64,000 nucleotides of DNA from Alteromonas sp. RKMC-009 (GTDB taxonomy: Bacteria; Pseudomonadota; Gammaproteobacteria; Enterobacterales; Alteromonadaceae), in contig NZ_CP031010.1 of NCBI RefSeq assembly GCF_003584565.2, forward strand, positions 1,302,001-1,366,000. Reading direction: 5' to 3'. Position 1 is the first letter of the stretch; each line of letters starts with the position of its first letter. The position numbers and the translations under genes are program-made. The notes beneath the pieces are model-generated. The model did not search any database, had not been told where the DNA came from, and worked only from the letters and a program-made list of their open reading frames with translations. Below, piece after piece: positions 43,290 through 57,122 of this stretch.

Positions 43290-43892
43290 TTAAAGCCAGA
43301 CTGGTTGTCTACTTTCGTATGATTCGATGGTTTCTGTCAGTTCCAGCGTCTGACCAATAGCATCTAAGCCTTTGATCAGATTGTTTTTGTGGTGTGCAAG
43401 GATATCAAAACTGAATACTGCATCGCCTGCTTTCACTGTTTGTGCCGGCAAATCGATTTCCACAGCGGTTTCCGGATTGGCTTTGACAATGGCAAACAGC
43501 TCATCCATTTGCGCTGATGTCAGCGCTACCGGCAGCAACTGGTTGTTAATGCAGTTACCATAGAAAATGTCAGCGAAGGATGTGGCGATAACGGCATCAA
43601 AACCAAAATCTGCCAGTGCCCATGGCGCGTGTTCCCGACTGGAACCACAACCAAAATTTTCCCGCGACATCAGAATACTTGCACCGGCGTGTTCCGGTTT
43701 ATTTAACACGAAATCAGGATTGGGTTCTTTTTCATGCAAGTCCAGATAGCGCCAGTCGTGAAACAAATGTTTACCGTATCCGGTGCGTGTTACGCCAGTA
43801 AGGAACTGTTTCGGGATGATCTGATCCGTATCGACGTTAGCCTGATCAAGGGGGCAGGCGCGGCCGGTGTGTGTAGTAAAACCTTGACTCAT
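43290..43892 (-). CDS. leuD: 3-isopropylmalate dehydratase small subunit
   Basis: A 200-residue swivel domain with [11 protein letters not shown] near the N-terminus and [21 protein letters not shown], the family signature. With LeuC it isomerises 2-isopropylmalate to 3-isopropylmalate. It is last in leuABCD, 3 bp after leuC. Confidence 0.96.
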   Translation of the reverse strand: MSQGFTTHTGRACPLDQANVDTDQIIPKQFLTGVTRTGYGKHLFHDWRYLDLHEKEPNPDFVLNKPEHAGASILMSRENFGCGSSREHAPWALADFGFDAVIATSFADIFYGNCINNQLLPVALTSAQMDELFAIVKANPETAVEIDLPAQTVKAGDAVFSFDILAHHKNNLIKGLDAIGQTLELTETIESYESRQPVWL

Positions 43893-43895
43893 GAT

Positions 43896-45296
43896 TTACT
43901 CCTGAAATTCTCTGACATCGGCGAAACGGCCTTTCAATGCAGCGGCAGCTGCCATCGCAGGACTCACCAGGTGAGTACGGGCACCGCGGCCCTGACGGCC
44001 TTCGAAGTTACGGTTACTGGTTGAAGCACAACGGTCACCGGCCTGAAGAATGTCATCATTCATGCCCAGACACATCGAACAACCCGGCAAACGCCACTCG
44101 AAACCTGCATCGGTAAAGATTTTATCCAGACCTTCTGCTTCCGCCTGACGCTTAACTGCACCGGAGCCCGGCACAACAATCGCGGTGACGTTGTCAGCGA
44201 CTTTGCCCTGTTTGGCGATGAATGCAGCAGCACGCATGTCTTCAATTCGGCCATTGGTACACGAGCCGATAAATACATGACTGATGGCCACATCTTCCAG
44301 CTTGTCGCCGGCTGATAAGCCCATGTACGACAGGGCTTTTCTCGCGCTCTCTTTCTCTACCGCATCGCTGAAGGAGTCAGCCGCAGGTACCGGTGTATCC
44401 ACACCAATTACCTGACCCGGGTTAGTACCCCAGGTGACCTGTGGTGCGATATCAGCGGCATTTAATTCAACAACGCTGTCGAACTTTGCGCCATCTTCAC
44501 TGTTCAGAGTTTTCCAGTATGCAACGGCGTCATCCCACGCTTCGCCGGAAGGTGCATATTCACGGCCTTTCACGTAGTTAAATGTGGTCTCATCCGGCGC
44601 GACCATTCCGGCTTTCGCACCGGCTTCAATACTCATGTTACAGATGGTCATACGCTCTTCCATGGTCAGAGAGCGGATGGCTTCACCGGCGTACTCGATA
44701 ACATAACCGGTAGCGCCGGCGTGTCCGATTTTGCCGATAATGGCCAGAATGATATCTTTTGCCGTAATGCCCACCGGTAATTTACCGTGCACATTAATCA
44801 GCATGCTTTTCGCTTTGCTTTGCTTCAGAGTTTGTGTGGCCAGTACATGCTCAACCTGAGATGTACCGATACCGAATGCTAAGGCTCCGAATGCGCCGTG
44901 GGTTGCAGTGTGCGAGTCACCACATACTGCGGTAACGCCGGGCAGGATTAAACCCAGTTCAGGACCCATTACGTGAACAATACCCTGCTTCTGGTGACCT
45001 ACCGGGAATAGCTTAACGCCGTGTTCTTCACAGTTTTTCGCCAGCGTTTGTAGCTGTAACGCATTTTGCGGACCGCAGGCGTCAATGGCCAGTGAGCGGG
45101 TAGAGATACTGTGGTCCATGGTGCCGAATGTACGGTCAGGTCGACGCACTTTACGGCCTTTTTCATTCAAACCTGCGAAGGCCTGAGGCGAAGTCACTTC
45201 GTGGATCAGGTGACGATCGATATACAATAAGCTGTCTTCGCCAATCTGGTCTACAACGTGTGCTTCCCAGACTTTGTCATATAAGGTCTTGGCCAT
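43896..45296 (-). CDS. leuC: 3-isopropylmalate dehydratase large subunit
   Basis: The 466-residue aconitase-like subunit has the three Fe-S cluster Cys in [23 protein letters not shown] and [11 protein letters not shown], and an N-terminal [18 protein letters not shown]. It joins LeuD to form the dehydratase. The gene lies between leuB and leuD with tight spacing. Confidence 0.97.
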   Translation of the reverse strand: MAKTLYDKVWEAHVVDQIGEDSLLYIDRHLIHEVTSPQAFAGLNEKGRKVRRPDRTFGTMDHSISTRSLAIDACGPQNALQLQTLAKNCEEHGVKLFPVGHQKQGIVHVMGPELGLILPGVTAVCGDSHTATHGAFGALAFGIGTSQVEHVLATQTLKQSKAKSMLINVHGKLPVGITAKDIILAIIGKIGHAGATGYVIEYAGEAIRSLTMEERMTICNMSIEAGAKAGMVAPDETTFNYVKGREYAPSGEAWDDAVAYWKTLNSEDGAKFDSVVELNAADIAPQVTWGTNPGQVIGVDTPVPAADSFSDAVEKESARKALSYMGLSAGDKLEDVAISHVFIGSCTNGRIEDMRAAAFIAKQGKVADNVTAIVVPGSGAVKRQAEAEGLDKIFTDAGFEWRLPGCSMCLGMNDDILQAGDRCASTSNRNFEGRQGRGARTHLVSPAMAAAAALKGRFADVREFQE

Positions 45297-45305
45297 GACG
45301 GTCTG

Positions 45306-46403
<1,098 letters not shown>

Positions 46404-47963
46404 TTATACTCCTGCAACGCGTTCTTGTTGAATCTTTTGCTGATCAATCTGGTCAGCAACATGTGTATTGTTCAGTACGAAGATAAGGGCTTTAACCCCG
46501 GCTTCGACAATGTCTGTGGCCAGGCCGATACCGTGGAAACGGCGCCCTTTGTACTCGGCGATAACACCGACCTGGGCAAGGGCGTCAGCACCTTCACCTT
46601 TCGAGTCCAGTTTGAAGTCCACCACTTCCAGGTCTTCATGACCCAGAATAGAAATAATGGCATTAAAGGCGGCATCCACCGGACCGTTACCGATGGCTGT
46701 TTTGGTAACGGTTTCGCTGCCGACCTGTAAACGAACAGTGGCACTGGGAATGATTTCCCGGCCAGAGTTGGCCTGCAGATAAGACAGCTGGTAATACGCG
46801 TCTTCGTGTTTTTGCTGATCGAAAAACAGCAAGGCTTCCAAATCGTAATCGTAAACCTGACCTTTCTTATCGGCCAGCGCAAGGAATGCGGTGTAAACCG
46901 TTTCCAGATCGTAGTCTTCCGCCTTGTAGCCCAGCTCTGTTAAACGGTGCTTAATAACGTGACGACCAGAGCGTGATGTCAGGTTCAGGTTGTTTTTATT
47001 AATACCCACACTTTCCGGTGTCATGATCTCATAGGTATTTTGCGCTTTTAATACACCGTCCTGGTGGATACCTGAGGAGTGACTGAAGGCATTCGCGCCC
47101 ACAATGGCTTTGTTCGACTGAACCGGCATGTTACACAACTGGCTGACCAGTTTGGAGGTACGGAAAATTTCAGTGGAATTGATGTTGGTTTGCATGCCCA
47201 GCATGGCCTCGCGGGTTTGCAGAATCATCGCAATTTCTTCCAGTGAACAGTTTCCTGCACGTTCACCGATACCGTTAATGGTACATTCTACCTGGCGGGC
47301 ACCTTGCTCAACGGCTGCCAGTGAGTTAGCAACAGCCAGACCTAAATCGTTGTGACAGTGCACGGAAATCGTGGCTTTATCGATATTCGGTACGCGGTTA
47401 AACAGGTTGCCTATGATGCCGCCGAACTCGGTGGGCGTTGTATAACCCACGGTATCCGGAATATTTACGGTAGTGGCACCGGCATTGATGGCGGCTTCGA
47501 CCATACGGCAAAGATAATCGATGTGGGTACGGCCGGCGTCTTCACAGGAAAATTCCACATCGTCGGTATAGCGGCGGGCATGCTTTACTGCAGCCACTGC
47601 CATATCAACGACTTCGTCCTGAGATTTTCTGAGTTTGGCACCAACATGAATTTCAGATGTGGCGATAAAGGTATGGATACGGAATTGTTCAGCGACACTC
47701 AGCGCCTGGCCGCATGCATCGATGTCTTTTTCAAGAGCACGGGATAAACCGCAAACCACACTGTTTTTCACTTCCCGGGCAATCATCTGCACGGATTTAA
47801 AATCACCCGGCGAAGATACCGGGAAACCCGCTTCGATGATGTCTACGCCCAGACGTTCGAGGGCCAGAGCGATCTGCAATTTTTCTTTGGCACTTAAACT
47901 GGCGGGCAGTGCCTGCTCGCCGTCGCGTAACGTGGTATCAAAGATTTTTACCTGATTCGTCAT
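46404..47963 (-). CDS. leuA: 2-isopropylmalate synthase
   Basis: The 519-residue enzyme begins [20 protein letters not shown] (DRE-TIM metal-binding region), has [16 protein letters not shown] and [13 protein letters not shown], and ends with the LeuA allosteric domain ([15 protein letters not shown]). It condenses acetyl-CoA with 2-oxoisovalerate and is feedback-inhibited by leucine in the family. First structural gene of the operon, behind the attenuator. Confidence 0.97.
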   Translation of the reverse strand: MTNQVKIFDTTLRDGEQALPASLSAKEKLQIALALERLGVDIIEAGFPVSSPGDFKSVQMIAREVKNSVVCGLSRALEKDIDACGQALSVAEQFRIHTFIATSEIHVGAKLRKSQDEVVDMAVAAVKHARRYTDDVEFSCEDAGRTHIDYLCRMVEAAINAGATTVNIPDTVGYTTPTEFGGIIGNLFNRVPNIDKATISVHCHNDLGLAVANSLAAVEQGARQVECTINGIGERAGNCSLEEIAMILQTREAMLGMQTNINSTEIFRTSKLVSQLCNMPVQSNKAIVGANAFSHSSGIHQDGVLKAQNTYEIMTPESVGINKNNLNLTSRSGRHVIKHRLTELGYKAEDYDLETVYTAFLALADKKGQVYDYDLEALLFFDQQKHEDAYYQLSYLQANSGREIIPSATVRLQVGSETVTKTAIGNGPVDAAFNAIISILGHEDLEVVDFKLDSKGEGADALAQVGVIAEYKGRRFHGIGLATDIVEAGVKALIFVLNNTHVADQIDQQKIQQERVAGV

Positions 47964-47988
47964 GGCTTGTACTCGTGGTGATAATTAG

Positions 47989-48018
47989 TAAAAAAAAACC
48001 CGTGCGATGCACGGGTTT
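47989..48018 (-). terminator. leu attenuator terminator
   Basis: On the minus strand CCCGTGC-ATC-GCACGGG is followed by at least eight T residues, 26 bp before leuA. An upstream GCACGGG at the end of the leader peptide frame can pair with the same CCCGTGC, giving the alternative antiterminator. Confidence 0.9.
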
Positions 48019-48045
48019 ATTGTAATTCCTCTTACTGGATGCATT

Positions 48046-48102
48046 CTACCCGTGCAGTCTTGCTGCCATAAGGAGTAGAAGAGAAAGTAAAAAATATTGC
48101 AT
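48046..48102 (-). CDS. leuL: leu operon leader peptide
   Basis: An 18-codon frame encodes MQYFLLSLLLLMAARLHG and ends in TAG. Seven codons are for Leu, including five of six in the row TTA CTT TCT CTT CTA CTC CTT. The stop sits beside the GCACGGG strand that competes with the terminator. Stalling of the ribosome at the Leu codons would free antiterminator pairing and permit leuABCD transcription, as in enteric leu attenuation. Confidence 0.88.
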   Translation of the reverse strand: MQYFLLSLLLLMAARLHG

Positions 48103-48141
48103 AATTATGCGAATTTCACGGGCATCCAATTGATAGCCGAC

Positions 48142-48170
48142 AATGTAACCATACAGGGGCCACAGGTCAA
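48142..48170 (-). promoter_or_regulatory. Probable sigma-70 promoter of the leu operon
   Basis: On the minus strand TTGACC, a 17-bp spacer and TACATT form a near-consensus promoter about 40 bp before the leader peptide start. Confidence 0.65.
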
Positions 48171-48231
48171 CCTTTCTTTGCCATCATGAATATAATAATT
48201 GGTTATATTTATCCTAACTCTGTTTGGTTGG

Positions 48232-48891
48232 TCAGGTATTTAAGGTGAATTTTTTCCACTTTACCGTGGTGGAAAGCAATAATTCTCTTAATGAGAGTGT
48301 GCGTGGGGCCAGTCTGCCTTTGTGATTCCAGCGGTGTCCGCAGCATGCGGCAGACATCACAGCTTTAGTGGGTTTCAGTAACGTATAGTCGGTGTCTGTA
48401 TTGTTGGCCTGACTCACACCATCAAAAGTAAACCAGCCATATTTATTGGTGTGCACCATCTCATTCTCAGGCTGGACACGGTCAATAGAGTCCAGCTCGA
48501 TATGCTCTTCATCAAAGCGAAGTAATCTTACCGGTACAGGTAAACCATAGGCTGCATGGTCTGTATACCAGGCCAGCGTGTCCTCCGGCGTAATTTTATT
48601 GGCCGGACATTTAGATGCTTGTTTACATTGCCAGGTACCGTTGTGACTGTCTACTGCAAGCGGTGTTTTGTGGTTTGCCAGATAGTGGGCTGCCCTTTGG
48701 ATCCGGTGCGGAAGTGCGGCCAGTCTGCGTTGGAGGTAAGATATCTGCGCAGCGGACGCTTGTGAAAGTACCAGCAACTCGCGCTCGTACAGGGCATTAC
48801 AAATTTCTGTGAAGACCGGAGAATCGTCGGTTGCGCCGGTGACAGCAAAAATATCAGTCTGACTGGACGACGTGTGAGAACCTGACGACAT
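48232..48891 (-). CDS. Hypothetical protein, 219 residues
   Basis: I do not recognise a family. The protein is soluble, with a Ser/Thr-rich start, a His/Cys-containing middle (WQCKQASKCPANK) and a basic C-terminus with C-C-G-H-R-W. The segment YGWFTFDGVSQANNTD is distinctive. It sits between the leu promoter and eno on the minus strand and is not obviously part of either unit. Confidence 0.6.
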   Translation of the reverse strand: MSSGSHTSSSQTDIFAVTGATDDSPVFTEICNALYERELLVLSQASAAQISYLQRRLAALPHRIQRAAHYLANHKTPLAVDSHNGTWQCKQASKCPANKITPEDTLAWYTDHAAYGLPVPVRLLRFDEEHIELDSIDRVQPENEMVHTNKYGWFTFDGVSQANNTDTDYTLLKPTKAVMSAACCGHRWNHKGRLAPRTLSLRELLLSTTVKWKKFTLNT

Positions 48892-48931
48892 GGCTACAAA
48901 GGATTATGAAGAATATCAGTAAAGTAGCATT

Positions 48932-48964
48932 AAAAAGAACGGGTAGCCAGCGCTACCCGTTCAT
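48932..48964 (-). terminator. Intrinsic terminator of eno
   Basis: GAACGGGTAGC and GCTACCCGTTC form an 11-bp stem with a 4-base loop, followed by TTTTTA on the minus strand, immediately after the eno stop. Confidence 0.9.
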
Positions 48965-48969
48965 AGTCA

Positions 48970-50271
<1,302 letters not shown>

Positions 50272-50282
50272 TCAACGTTTGT

Positions 50283-50316
50283 GCAGAAGGCAACGGGAGT
50301 AAGCCTTCTGCTTTTT
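50283..50316 (+). terminator. Hairpin with T-run between pyrG and eno, oriented against the genes
   Basis: GCAGAAGGC (50283-50291) and GCCTTCTGC (50303-50311) form a perfect 9-bp stem with five T residues after it on the plus strand, although both flanking genes are on the minus strand. It could stop antisense transcription or act as an RNA stem between pyrG and eno. Confidence 0.5.
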
Positions 50317-50320
50317 AGAA

Positions 50321-52009
<1,689 letters not shown>

Positions 52010-52048
52010 CTAAGCACCTGGACGGCGCAACATTATAGCGAAAGAGTA

Positions 52049-52073
52049 GCAGGCAAACAATCGGTTTGCCTGC
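52049..52073. terminator. Hairpin between mutS and pyrG
   Basis: GCAGGCAAAC and GTTTGCCTGC with a 5-base loop form a perfect 10-bp stem just past the mutS stop. The T-rich stretch after it on the minus strand is weak, so it may be a terminator or a processing stem. Confidence 0.5.
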
Positions 52074-52118
52074 CGGGCTGGCGGGTTTATTTCAGGTAAA
52101 TTAATAAAGCCTTAAGTA

Positions 52119-54710
52119 TCACGCCTGACTTAGCCGTTTTAGCGTATAGATTAAATCCAGTGCCTGCCGGGGAGAAAGTTCATCGGGAGACAAATTATTC
52201 AGTGCATCCCGCAGCGGGTCAGGCATATCGGTAAAGTGCATTTCCGATTGTCCGGCTCTGGTTGTGGGCGAACCGGAATCTGACGACGTTTTTGTTATTT
52301 TTGTGGCCGGGGCGTCTTCCTGTGGTGCCCGGTTTTCCAGTTCATGCAATTTAGCCCGGGCAGCATTGATTACCGGACGGGGAACGCCGGCAAGCTGGGC
52401 AACCTGCAAGCCATAGCTTTTGCTGGCCGCACCGGTTTCTACCGTATGCATAAAGCGAATGGTATCGTCGTGCTCTACCGCATCTAAATGTACATTGACC
52501 ACGCCTTCTTCAGAATCAGCTAATTGTGTCAGTTCAAAATAATGGGTGGCAAACAAGGTATAAGCATTAATCTCCCTTGCCAGGAAGCAGGCACATGCCC
52601 AGGCGAGAGATAAGCCATCGTATGTACTGGTGCCGCGCCCGATTTCATCCATTAATACCAGCGAGTGCTCAGTGGCATTATGCAAAATATTGGCGGTCTC
52701 GGTCATTTCAACCATAAAGGTAGAACGCCCTGACGCCAGATCATCAGATGCGCCAATACGTGTGAAAATACGATCCACACGGCCGATTTTTGCATTTTCT
52801 GCAGGTACGTAACACCCAAGGTATGCCATCAGTACAATCAGAGCGGTCTGACGCATGTACGTTGATTTACCGCCCATGTTCGGACCGGTAATAACAAGCA
52901 TGCGTTGTTTGGTGTCCAGGGTTACCGGGTTGGCAATAAACGGGTCGGTCATGACCTGCTCAACCACCGGATGACGACCGGCTTCGTAGGTGATTTCGCG
53001 GTTGTCTGTGAGGATAGGGCAATGTAAGTCGAGCGCGGTCGCCCGGTCGGCAAAACACTGAATCACATCCAGTTTAGCCAGTGCTTCGGCTGTGTTTATC
53101 AGCTTAGTAAGCTGAGGCTGGAAGGCATCGAATAATCCTTCATAAAGCTGCTTTTCCAGAGCCAGCGCCCGGCCCTGACTGGTCAGTACTTTATCTTCAT
53201 GCTCTTTCAGCTCAGGCGTAATGTAACGCTCGGTGTTCTTCAACGTTTGACGGCGGATATAGTCTGCCGGTGCTGCGCCGCTGTTTGCGCGGCTTAATTC
53301 GATAAAAAAGCCATGCACTTTGTTATAGCCCACTTTCAGTGTAGAGACGCCGGTACGCTCCCGTTCTCTGACTTCCAGAGCATCCAGGTAGTCCGTGGCT
53401 CCCCTTGACAGCGCCCGCAATTCATCAAGCTCTTCATTAAAACCTTCAGCGATAACACCACCATCGCGGATCACAACCGGAGGGTTATCCACGATAGCCT
53501 GATTTAACAGGCTTTGTAATTCGGGGTAGGTGCTGACAGCCTTGGCTAAATCCGCACATAACGAATCCTCAAGAGAGGATAACTGGTCGAGCAGTCCGGG
53601 CAATTCGTTAAACGCATTGCGTAAACGGGAGAAATCCCTGGGACGGGCCGAACGCAGGGCTAACCGCGCCATGATGCGTTCTATGTCACCAATGCGTTTT
53701 AATGTATCGGCGATATCTTCATGACCCTGTTCAATCAGTTTTCCGATGGCCTGCTGGCGTCGGGTGAGTTCATAATGATCGGTAATGGGGGCGTGCAAAT
53801 AGCGTTGAAGTAATCTGCTGCCCATGGGGGTGGCGGTAGAATCCAGCACGCTGAACAGAGTATTTTCCTGACTGCCTGATAAATTGTCGGTTAATTCCAG
53901 ATTTCTTCGCGTGGCGGCATCCAGCTGAATACGTGTTTCCTGCTGTTCACGATGAATACTGCGAATATGGGGCAGGGCGGTACGTTGGGTATCTTTAACG
54001 TATTGCAGTACACAGCCGGCTGCACCGGTGGCTTTATCTAAGCCGTTGATGCCGAATCCATCCAGTGATTTGGTGCCGAATTGCTGATTGAGTTGCTCTG
54101 TTGCCGTTTGCGGATCAAACTCCCATTCGGGACGGCGACGTAAACCTTTTCGTTTTTCAATAAGAGGTAAACCTTCGAATCCTTCCGGATAAAGCAGTTC
54201 CGCAGGATTAAGGCGTTGCAATTCGGCCAGCAATTGTTCATCACTGTCACATTCAACCACCAGAAAACGTCCGCTGCTGATATCGAGGGTGGCAACGCCG
54301 TACTGCATGCTGTGACCGCACACTGCAGCAAGCAGGTTATCACGACGCTCTTCTAATAGTGCTTCATCGGTCACTGTGCCCGGCGTGACAATACGCTGAA
54401 CCTGACGTTCCACCGGCCCTTTGCTGGTGGCAGGATCGCCAACCTGCTCACAAATCGCCACAGACTCGCCCATTTTTACCAGGCGCGCCAGGTAACCTTC
54501 CACTGCGTGATAAGGCACTCCCGCCATGGGAATGGGTTCACCACCGGATTTGCCTCTGGCTGTTAATGAAATATCCAGCAGGTGTGCGGCCTTTTTGGCA
54601 TCGTCATAGAAGAGTTCATAAAAGTCCCCCATCCGGTAAAACAGTAAAATATTAGGATGTTGTGCTTTTATGGCCAGATACTGGCGCATCATCGGCGTAT
54701 GTGATTCCAA
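52119..54710 (-). CDS. mutS: DNA mismatch repair protein MutS
   Basis: The 863-residue protein has the mismatch-reading F-x-E motif near the start ([17 protein letters not shown]), the Walker [16 protein letters not shown], and the Walker B/switch region [18 protein letters not shown], with a C-terminal helical tetramerisation segment ([15 protein letters not shown]). It recognises mispairs and recruits MutL. The gene diverges from pncC, and a palindromic repeat lies between them. Confidence 0.97.
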   Translation of the reverse strand: MESHTPMMRQYLAIKAQHPNILLFYRMGDFYELFYDDAKKAAHLLDISLTARGKSGGEPIPMAGVPYHAVEGYLARLVKMGESVAICEQVGDPATSKGPVERQVQRIVTPGTVTDEALLEERRDNLLAAVCGHSMQYGVATLDISSGRFLVVECDSDEQLLAELQRLNPAELLYPEGFEGLPLIEKRKGLRRRPEWEFDPQTATEQLNQQFGTKSLDGFGINGLDKATGAAGCVLQYVKDTQRTALPHIRSIHREQQETRIQLDAATRRNLELTDNLSGSQENTLFSVLDSTATPMGSRLLQRYLHAPITDHYELTRRQQAIGKLIEQGHEDIADTLKRIGDIERIMARLALRSARPRDFSRLRNAFNELPGLLDQLSSLEDSLCADLAKAVSTYPELQSLLNQAIVDNPPVVIRDGGVIAEGFNEELDELRALSRGATDYLDALEVRERERTGVSTLKVGYNKVHGFFIELSRANSGAAPADYIRRQTLKNTERYITPELKEHEDKVLTSQGRALALEKQLYEGLFDAFQPQLTKLINTAEALAKLDVIQCFADRATALDLHCPILTDNREITYEAGRHPVVEQVMTDPFIANPVTLDTKQRMLVITGPNMGGKSTYMRQTALIVLMAYLGCYVPAENAKIGRVDRIFTRIGASDDLASGRSTFMVEMTETANILHNATEHSLVLMDEIGRGTSTYDGLSLAWACACFLAREINAYTLFATHYFELTQLADSEEGVVNVHLDAVEHDDTIRFMHTVETGAASKSYGLQVAQLAGVPRPVINAARAKLHELENRAPQEDAPATKITKTSSDSGSPTTRAGQSEMHFTDMPDPLRDALNNLSPDELSPRQALDLIYTLKRLSQA

Positions 54711-54766
54711 GAAAACCTCTTTTTTTATTCTGGCGCAATGTTGCTAGTTGTGAAGGGCGCGCGGTC

Positions 54767-54867
54767 GGGGGGCGTAATTGCATTTGAAACCGTCTGCCGC
54801 ATGGATGCGGCAGTCGAGCCCCCAGGGATGGGTTTTCGGCGTGTTTCAAATGCAGTTACGCTCCCCC
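54767..54867. repeat. About 100-bp palindromic repeat (REP/MITE-like) between mutS and pncC
   Basis: An outer inverted repeat pairs GGGGGGCGTAATTGCATTTG (54767-54786, continuing AAAC) with GTTTCAAATGCAGTTACGC and TCCCCC near 54843-54867, with one mismatch. Inside is a CTGCCGCAT-GG-ATGCGGCAG hairpin and the segment CCCCCAGGGATGGGTTTT. I recall similar ATGGATG...CAGGGATGG hairpins scattered in marine gammaproteobacteria, but cannot confirm copies here. Confidence 0.65.
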
Positions 54868-54981
54868 TACCATCAGCGTACTTCACTACAAAGCTTTCAT
54901 CAGGCCAACTTTCTGTCTTTACAGTTTGCTAAATGTGTAAAATGGTACAACGGAATTAATTCATTGGTGAGTATTATTCGT

Positions 54982-55497
54982 ATGAGCGCAGATTTTTCAA
55001 CTGTTTCACAAGACAGTGCCTTACTTAAACAGGTGGTTGCCACCGGAGATGTGCTTCGCCGGCGAAACTGGCATGTATCCTGTGCTGAGTCCTGTACCGG
55101 TGGTGGAATTGCTTACGTATTAACTTCTGTTTCCGGTAGTTCTGACTGGTTCAATCAATCCTGGGTCACTTATTCAAATGAGGCTAAGCAATCACTTACT
55201 GGGGTGAAAGCTGAAACGCTTGAAGAATTTGGAGCTGTATCGGAACAAACCGTAGCTGAAATGGTGCGGGGTGTTGTTCAGGAGAGTGGTGCGCAGGTTG
55301 GTGTGTCGGTGAGTGGTATTGCAGGGCCTGGTGGTGGTTCGGCGGAGAAGCCGGTGGGTACAGTTTGGTTTGGCTTTATGATAGACGGTGAACTGAACAC
55401 GCAGCGTCACGTATTTTCAGGTGACCGGTTAGCGGTGCGGGAACAGGCCATCGCCCATGCAATTTCTTATCTGTACCAACGACTGGTTGCTGAATAA
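54982..55497 (+). CDS. pncC: Nicotinamide-nucleotide amidohydrolase (CinA C-terminal family)
   Basis: From the ATG at 54982 the protein has 171 residues; a GTG at 54967 is an alternative. It is the stand-alone CinA domain: VSCAESCTGGGIAYVLTSVSGSS, WVTYSNEAKQSLTGV, SVSGIAGPGGGSAEKPVGTVW and VREQAIAHAISYL. It deamidates NMN to NaMN in NAD recycling. It precedes recA, the usual order in gammaproteobacteria. Confidence 0.93.
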   Translation: MSADFSTVSQDSALLKQVVATGDVLRRRNWHVSCAESCTGGGIAYVLTSVSGSSDWFNQSWVTYSNEAKQSLTGVKAETLEEFGAVSEQTVAEMVRGVVQESGAQVGVSVSGIAGPGGGSAEKPVGTVWFGFMIDGELNTQRHVFSGDRLAVREQAIAHAISYLYQRLVAE

Positions 55498-55527
55498 AAC
55501 GGGATTTGACAGACTAATTGTGAAATC

Positions 55528-55557
55528 TTACTTGACTGTATGCTTATACAGTATAAA
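55528..55557 (+). promoter_or_regulatory. recA promoter with LexA (SOS) box
   Basis: CTGT-ATGCTTAT-ACAG (55536-55551) is a perfect CTGT-N8-ACAG LexA site, and it abuts a -10-like TATAAA at 55552. A -35 may be TTACTT at 55528 (18-bp spacer). Repression by LexA and induction by DNA damage are expected. Confidence 0.9.
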
Positions 55558-55705
55558 ATGCACTCAACATTCGAATTACGTTTCGTGAGTTACTGAAGCG
55601 CTGACCGAATTATATTTTGCGGAAGTTAAAAAATAACAGAAGTAAAAGTGGCAGCGTAATACGACAGGGTAACTACCGGACAGTCATTATCTTGAGGATA
55701 ATATC

Positions 55706-56743
55706 GTGGACGACAACAAAAACAAAGCTCTTTCCGCCGCTCTTGGCCAAATTGAAAAGCAATTTGGTAAAGGTGCCATTATGCGTCTGGGTGACAATCA
55801 GGCACATGATATCGAAGCCATTTCTACCGGTTCACTCAGTATCGATATTGCACTTGGAATAGGCGGTTTACCTTGCGGGCGTGTTGTTGAAATCTACGGT
55901 CCTGAGTCATCAGGTAAAACAACTCTGACACTGCAAGTTATCGCTGAAGCGCAAAAGAAAGGCAAAACCTGTGCATTCGTTGATGCGGAACACGCACTGG
56001 ATCCTGTTTACGCAAGAAAGCTGGGTGTAAACATTGATGACCTGCTGGTCTCTCAGCCTGATACCGGTGAGCAGGCGCTGGAAATTTGTGACATGCTTGT
56101 TCGTTCCGGCGCTGTTGACGTAGTAATTGTTGACTCGGTAGCTGCATTAACACCGAAAGCCGAGATTGAAGGTGAGATGGGTGATTCTCACGTGGGTCTT
56201 CAGGCACGTCTGATGTCTCAGGCGCTGCGTAAGCTTACCGCTAACATCAAGAAATCGAATACGCTGTGTATCTTCATCAACCAGATCCGTATGAAGATTG
56301 GTGTTATGTTCGGTAACCCTGAAACCACTACCGGTGGTAACGCGCTGAAATTCTATGCCTCTGTGCGTCTCGATATCCGTCGTATCGGTGCGGTGAAAGA
56401 AGGTGATGAGGTTGTTGGTAACGAAACCCGTGTGAAAGTGGTGAAGAACAAAGTTGCCCCACCGTTTAAGCAGGCGGAATTCATGATTCGTTACGGCGAG
56501 GGTATCAGTAAGGAAGCTGAACTTATTGACCTTGGTGTGAAGCAGAAGCTGGTTGATAAAGCCGGTGCCTGGTATAGCTACAACGGTGACCGTATTGGTC
56601 AGGGTAAAGCGAACGTAATGGCGTTCCTGAAAGATAACCCTGATATCGCTAACGACATCGAAACCAAGCTGCGCGCAGAGTTACTGGCTCAAAAAACAGT
56701 GAAGCCTGAAGAAGCCGAAGGCGAAACAGAAGAAAAATTGTAA
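55706..56743 (+). CDS. recA: RecA recombinase
   Basis: The 345-residue protein starts at a GTG (55706) with GAGG upstream. Walker [14 protein letters not shown], the MAW-like loop, [19 protein letters not shown], and [19 protein letters not shown] (L2 loop region) are all present, with an acidic tail ([11 protein letters not shown]). It drives strand exchange and LexA self-cleavage. An SOS box lies 155 bp upstream, and no recX follows. Confidence 0.98.
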   Translation: MDDNKNKALSAALGQIEKQFGKGAIMRLGDNQAHDIEAISTGSLSIDIALGIGGLPCGRVVEIYGPESSGKTTLTLQVIAEAQKKGKTCAFVDAEHALDPVYARKLGVNIDDLLVSQPDTGEQALEICDMLVRSGAVDVVIVDSVAALTPKAEIEGEMGDSHVGLQARLMSQALRKLTANIKKSNTLCIFINQIRMKIGVMFGNPETTTGGNALKFYASVRLDIRRIGAVKEGDEVVGNETRVKVVKNKVAPPFKQAEFMIRYGEGISKEAELIDLGVKQKLVDKAGAWYSYNGDRIGQGKANVMAFLKDNPDIANDIETKLRAELLAQKTVKPEEAEGETEEKL

Positions 56744-56811
56744 GATTTATGTCCGGCAGCCTGTGAAAGGCTGCGCATGAAACGACAAATCAATAGACAG
56801 TTAATCAAATG

Positions 56812-56843
56812 AGAAGCCAGCTGAAAAGCTGGCTTCTTTTTTT
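56812..56843 (+). terminator. Intrinsic terminator of recA
   Basis: AGAAGCCAGCT-GAAA-AGCTGGCTTCT is an 11-bp stem with a GAAA loop followed by seven T residues. Confidence 0.95.
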
Positions 56844-56925
56844 GTGTGAAAAAACCGGGTTTTAAAAAATCAATGTCCTGAAAGGCGAACCGTCCTGTAA
56901 GAAGGCCTCTGTAGACCGTTTAACT

Positions 56926-56953
56926 CTTTTTATTAGTGTTATCTAATAAAAAG
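56926..56953. promoter_or_regulatory. AT-rich perfect inverted repeat upstream of the chemoreceptor gene
   Basis: CTTTTTATTAG-TGTTAT-CTAATAAAAAG is an exact 11-bp inverted repeat with a 6-base spacer, 170 bp before the chemoreceptor start. It is too AT-rich for a strong terminator and is better read as an operator-like site. Confidence 0.35.
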
Positions 56954-57122
56954 AATAATAAAATCAGTAGGTAATGAACTGTCCAAAAGACGAGGAATGC
57001 ACTTTTTTTATCGTTCAATTTACTGTAGAAGTGAAGATGACTGCCGTTAAAAATATAAACTTATAAAAAAGATTTCACCAACTCCCGAATATGGAAGGTG
57101 AAACACAAACACGGGAACGCGT

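Larger units (their letters stand above)
56744..57122. other. Spacer between recA and the chemoreceptor gene
   Basis: Besides the recA terminator it holds an AT-rich perfect inverted repeat (56926-56953). I see no gene and no confident flagellar-type promoter. Confidence 0.5.
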
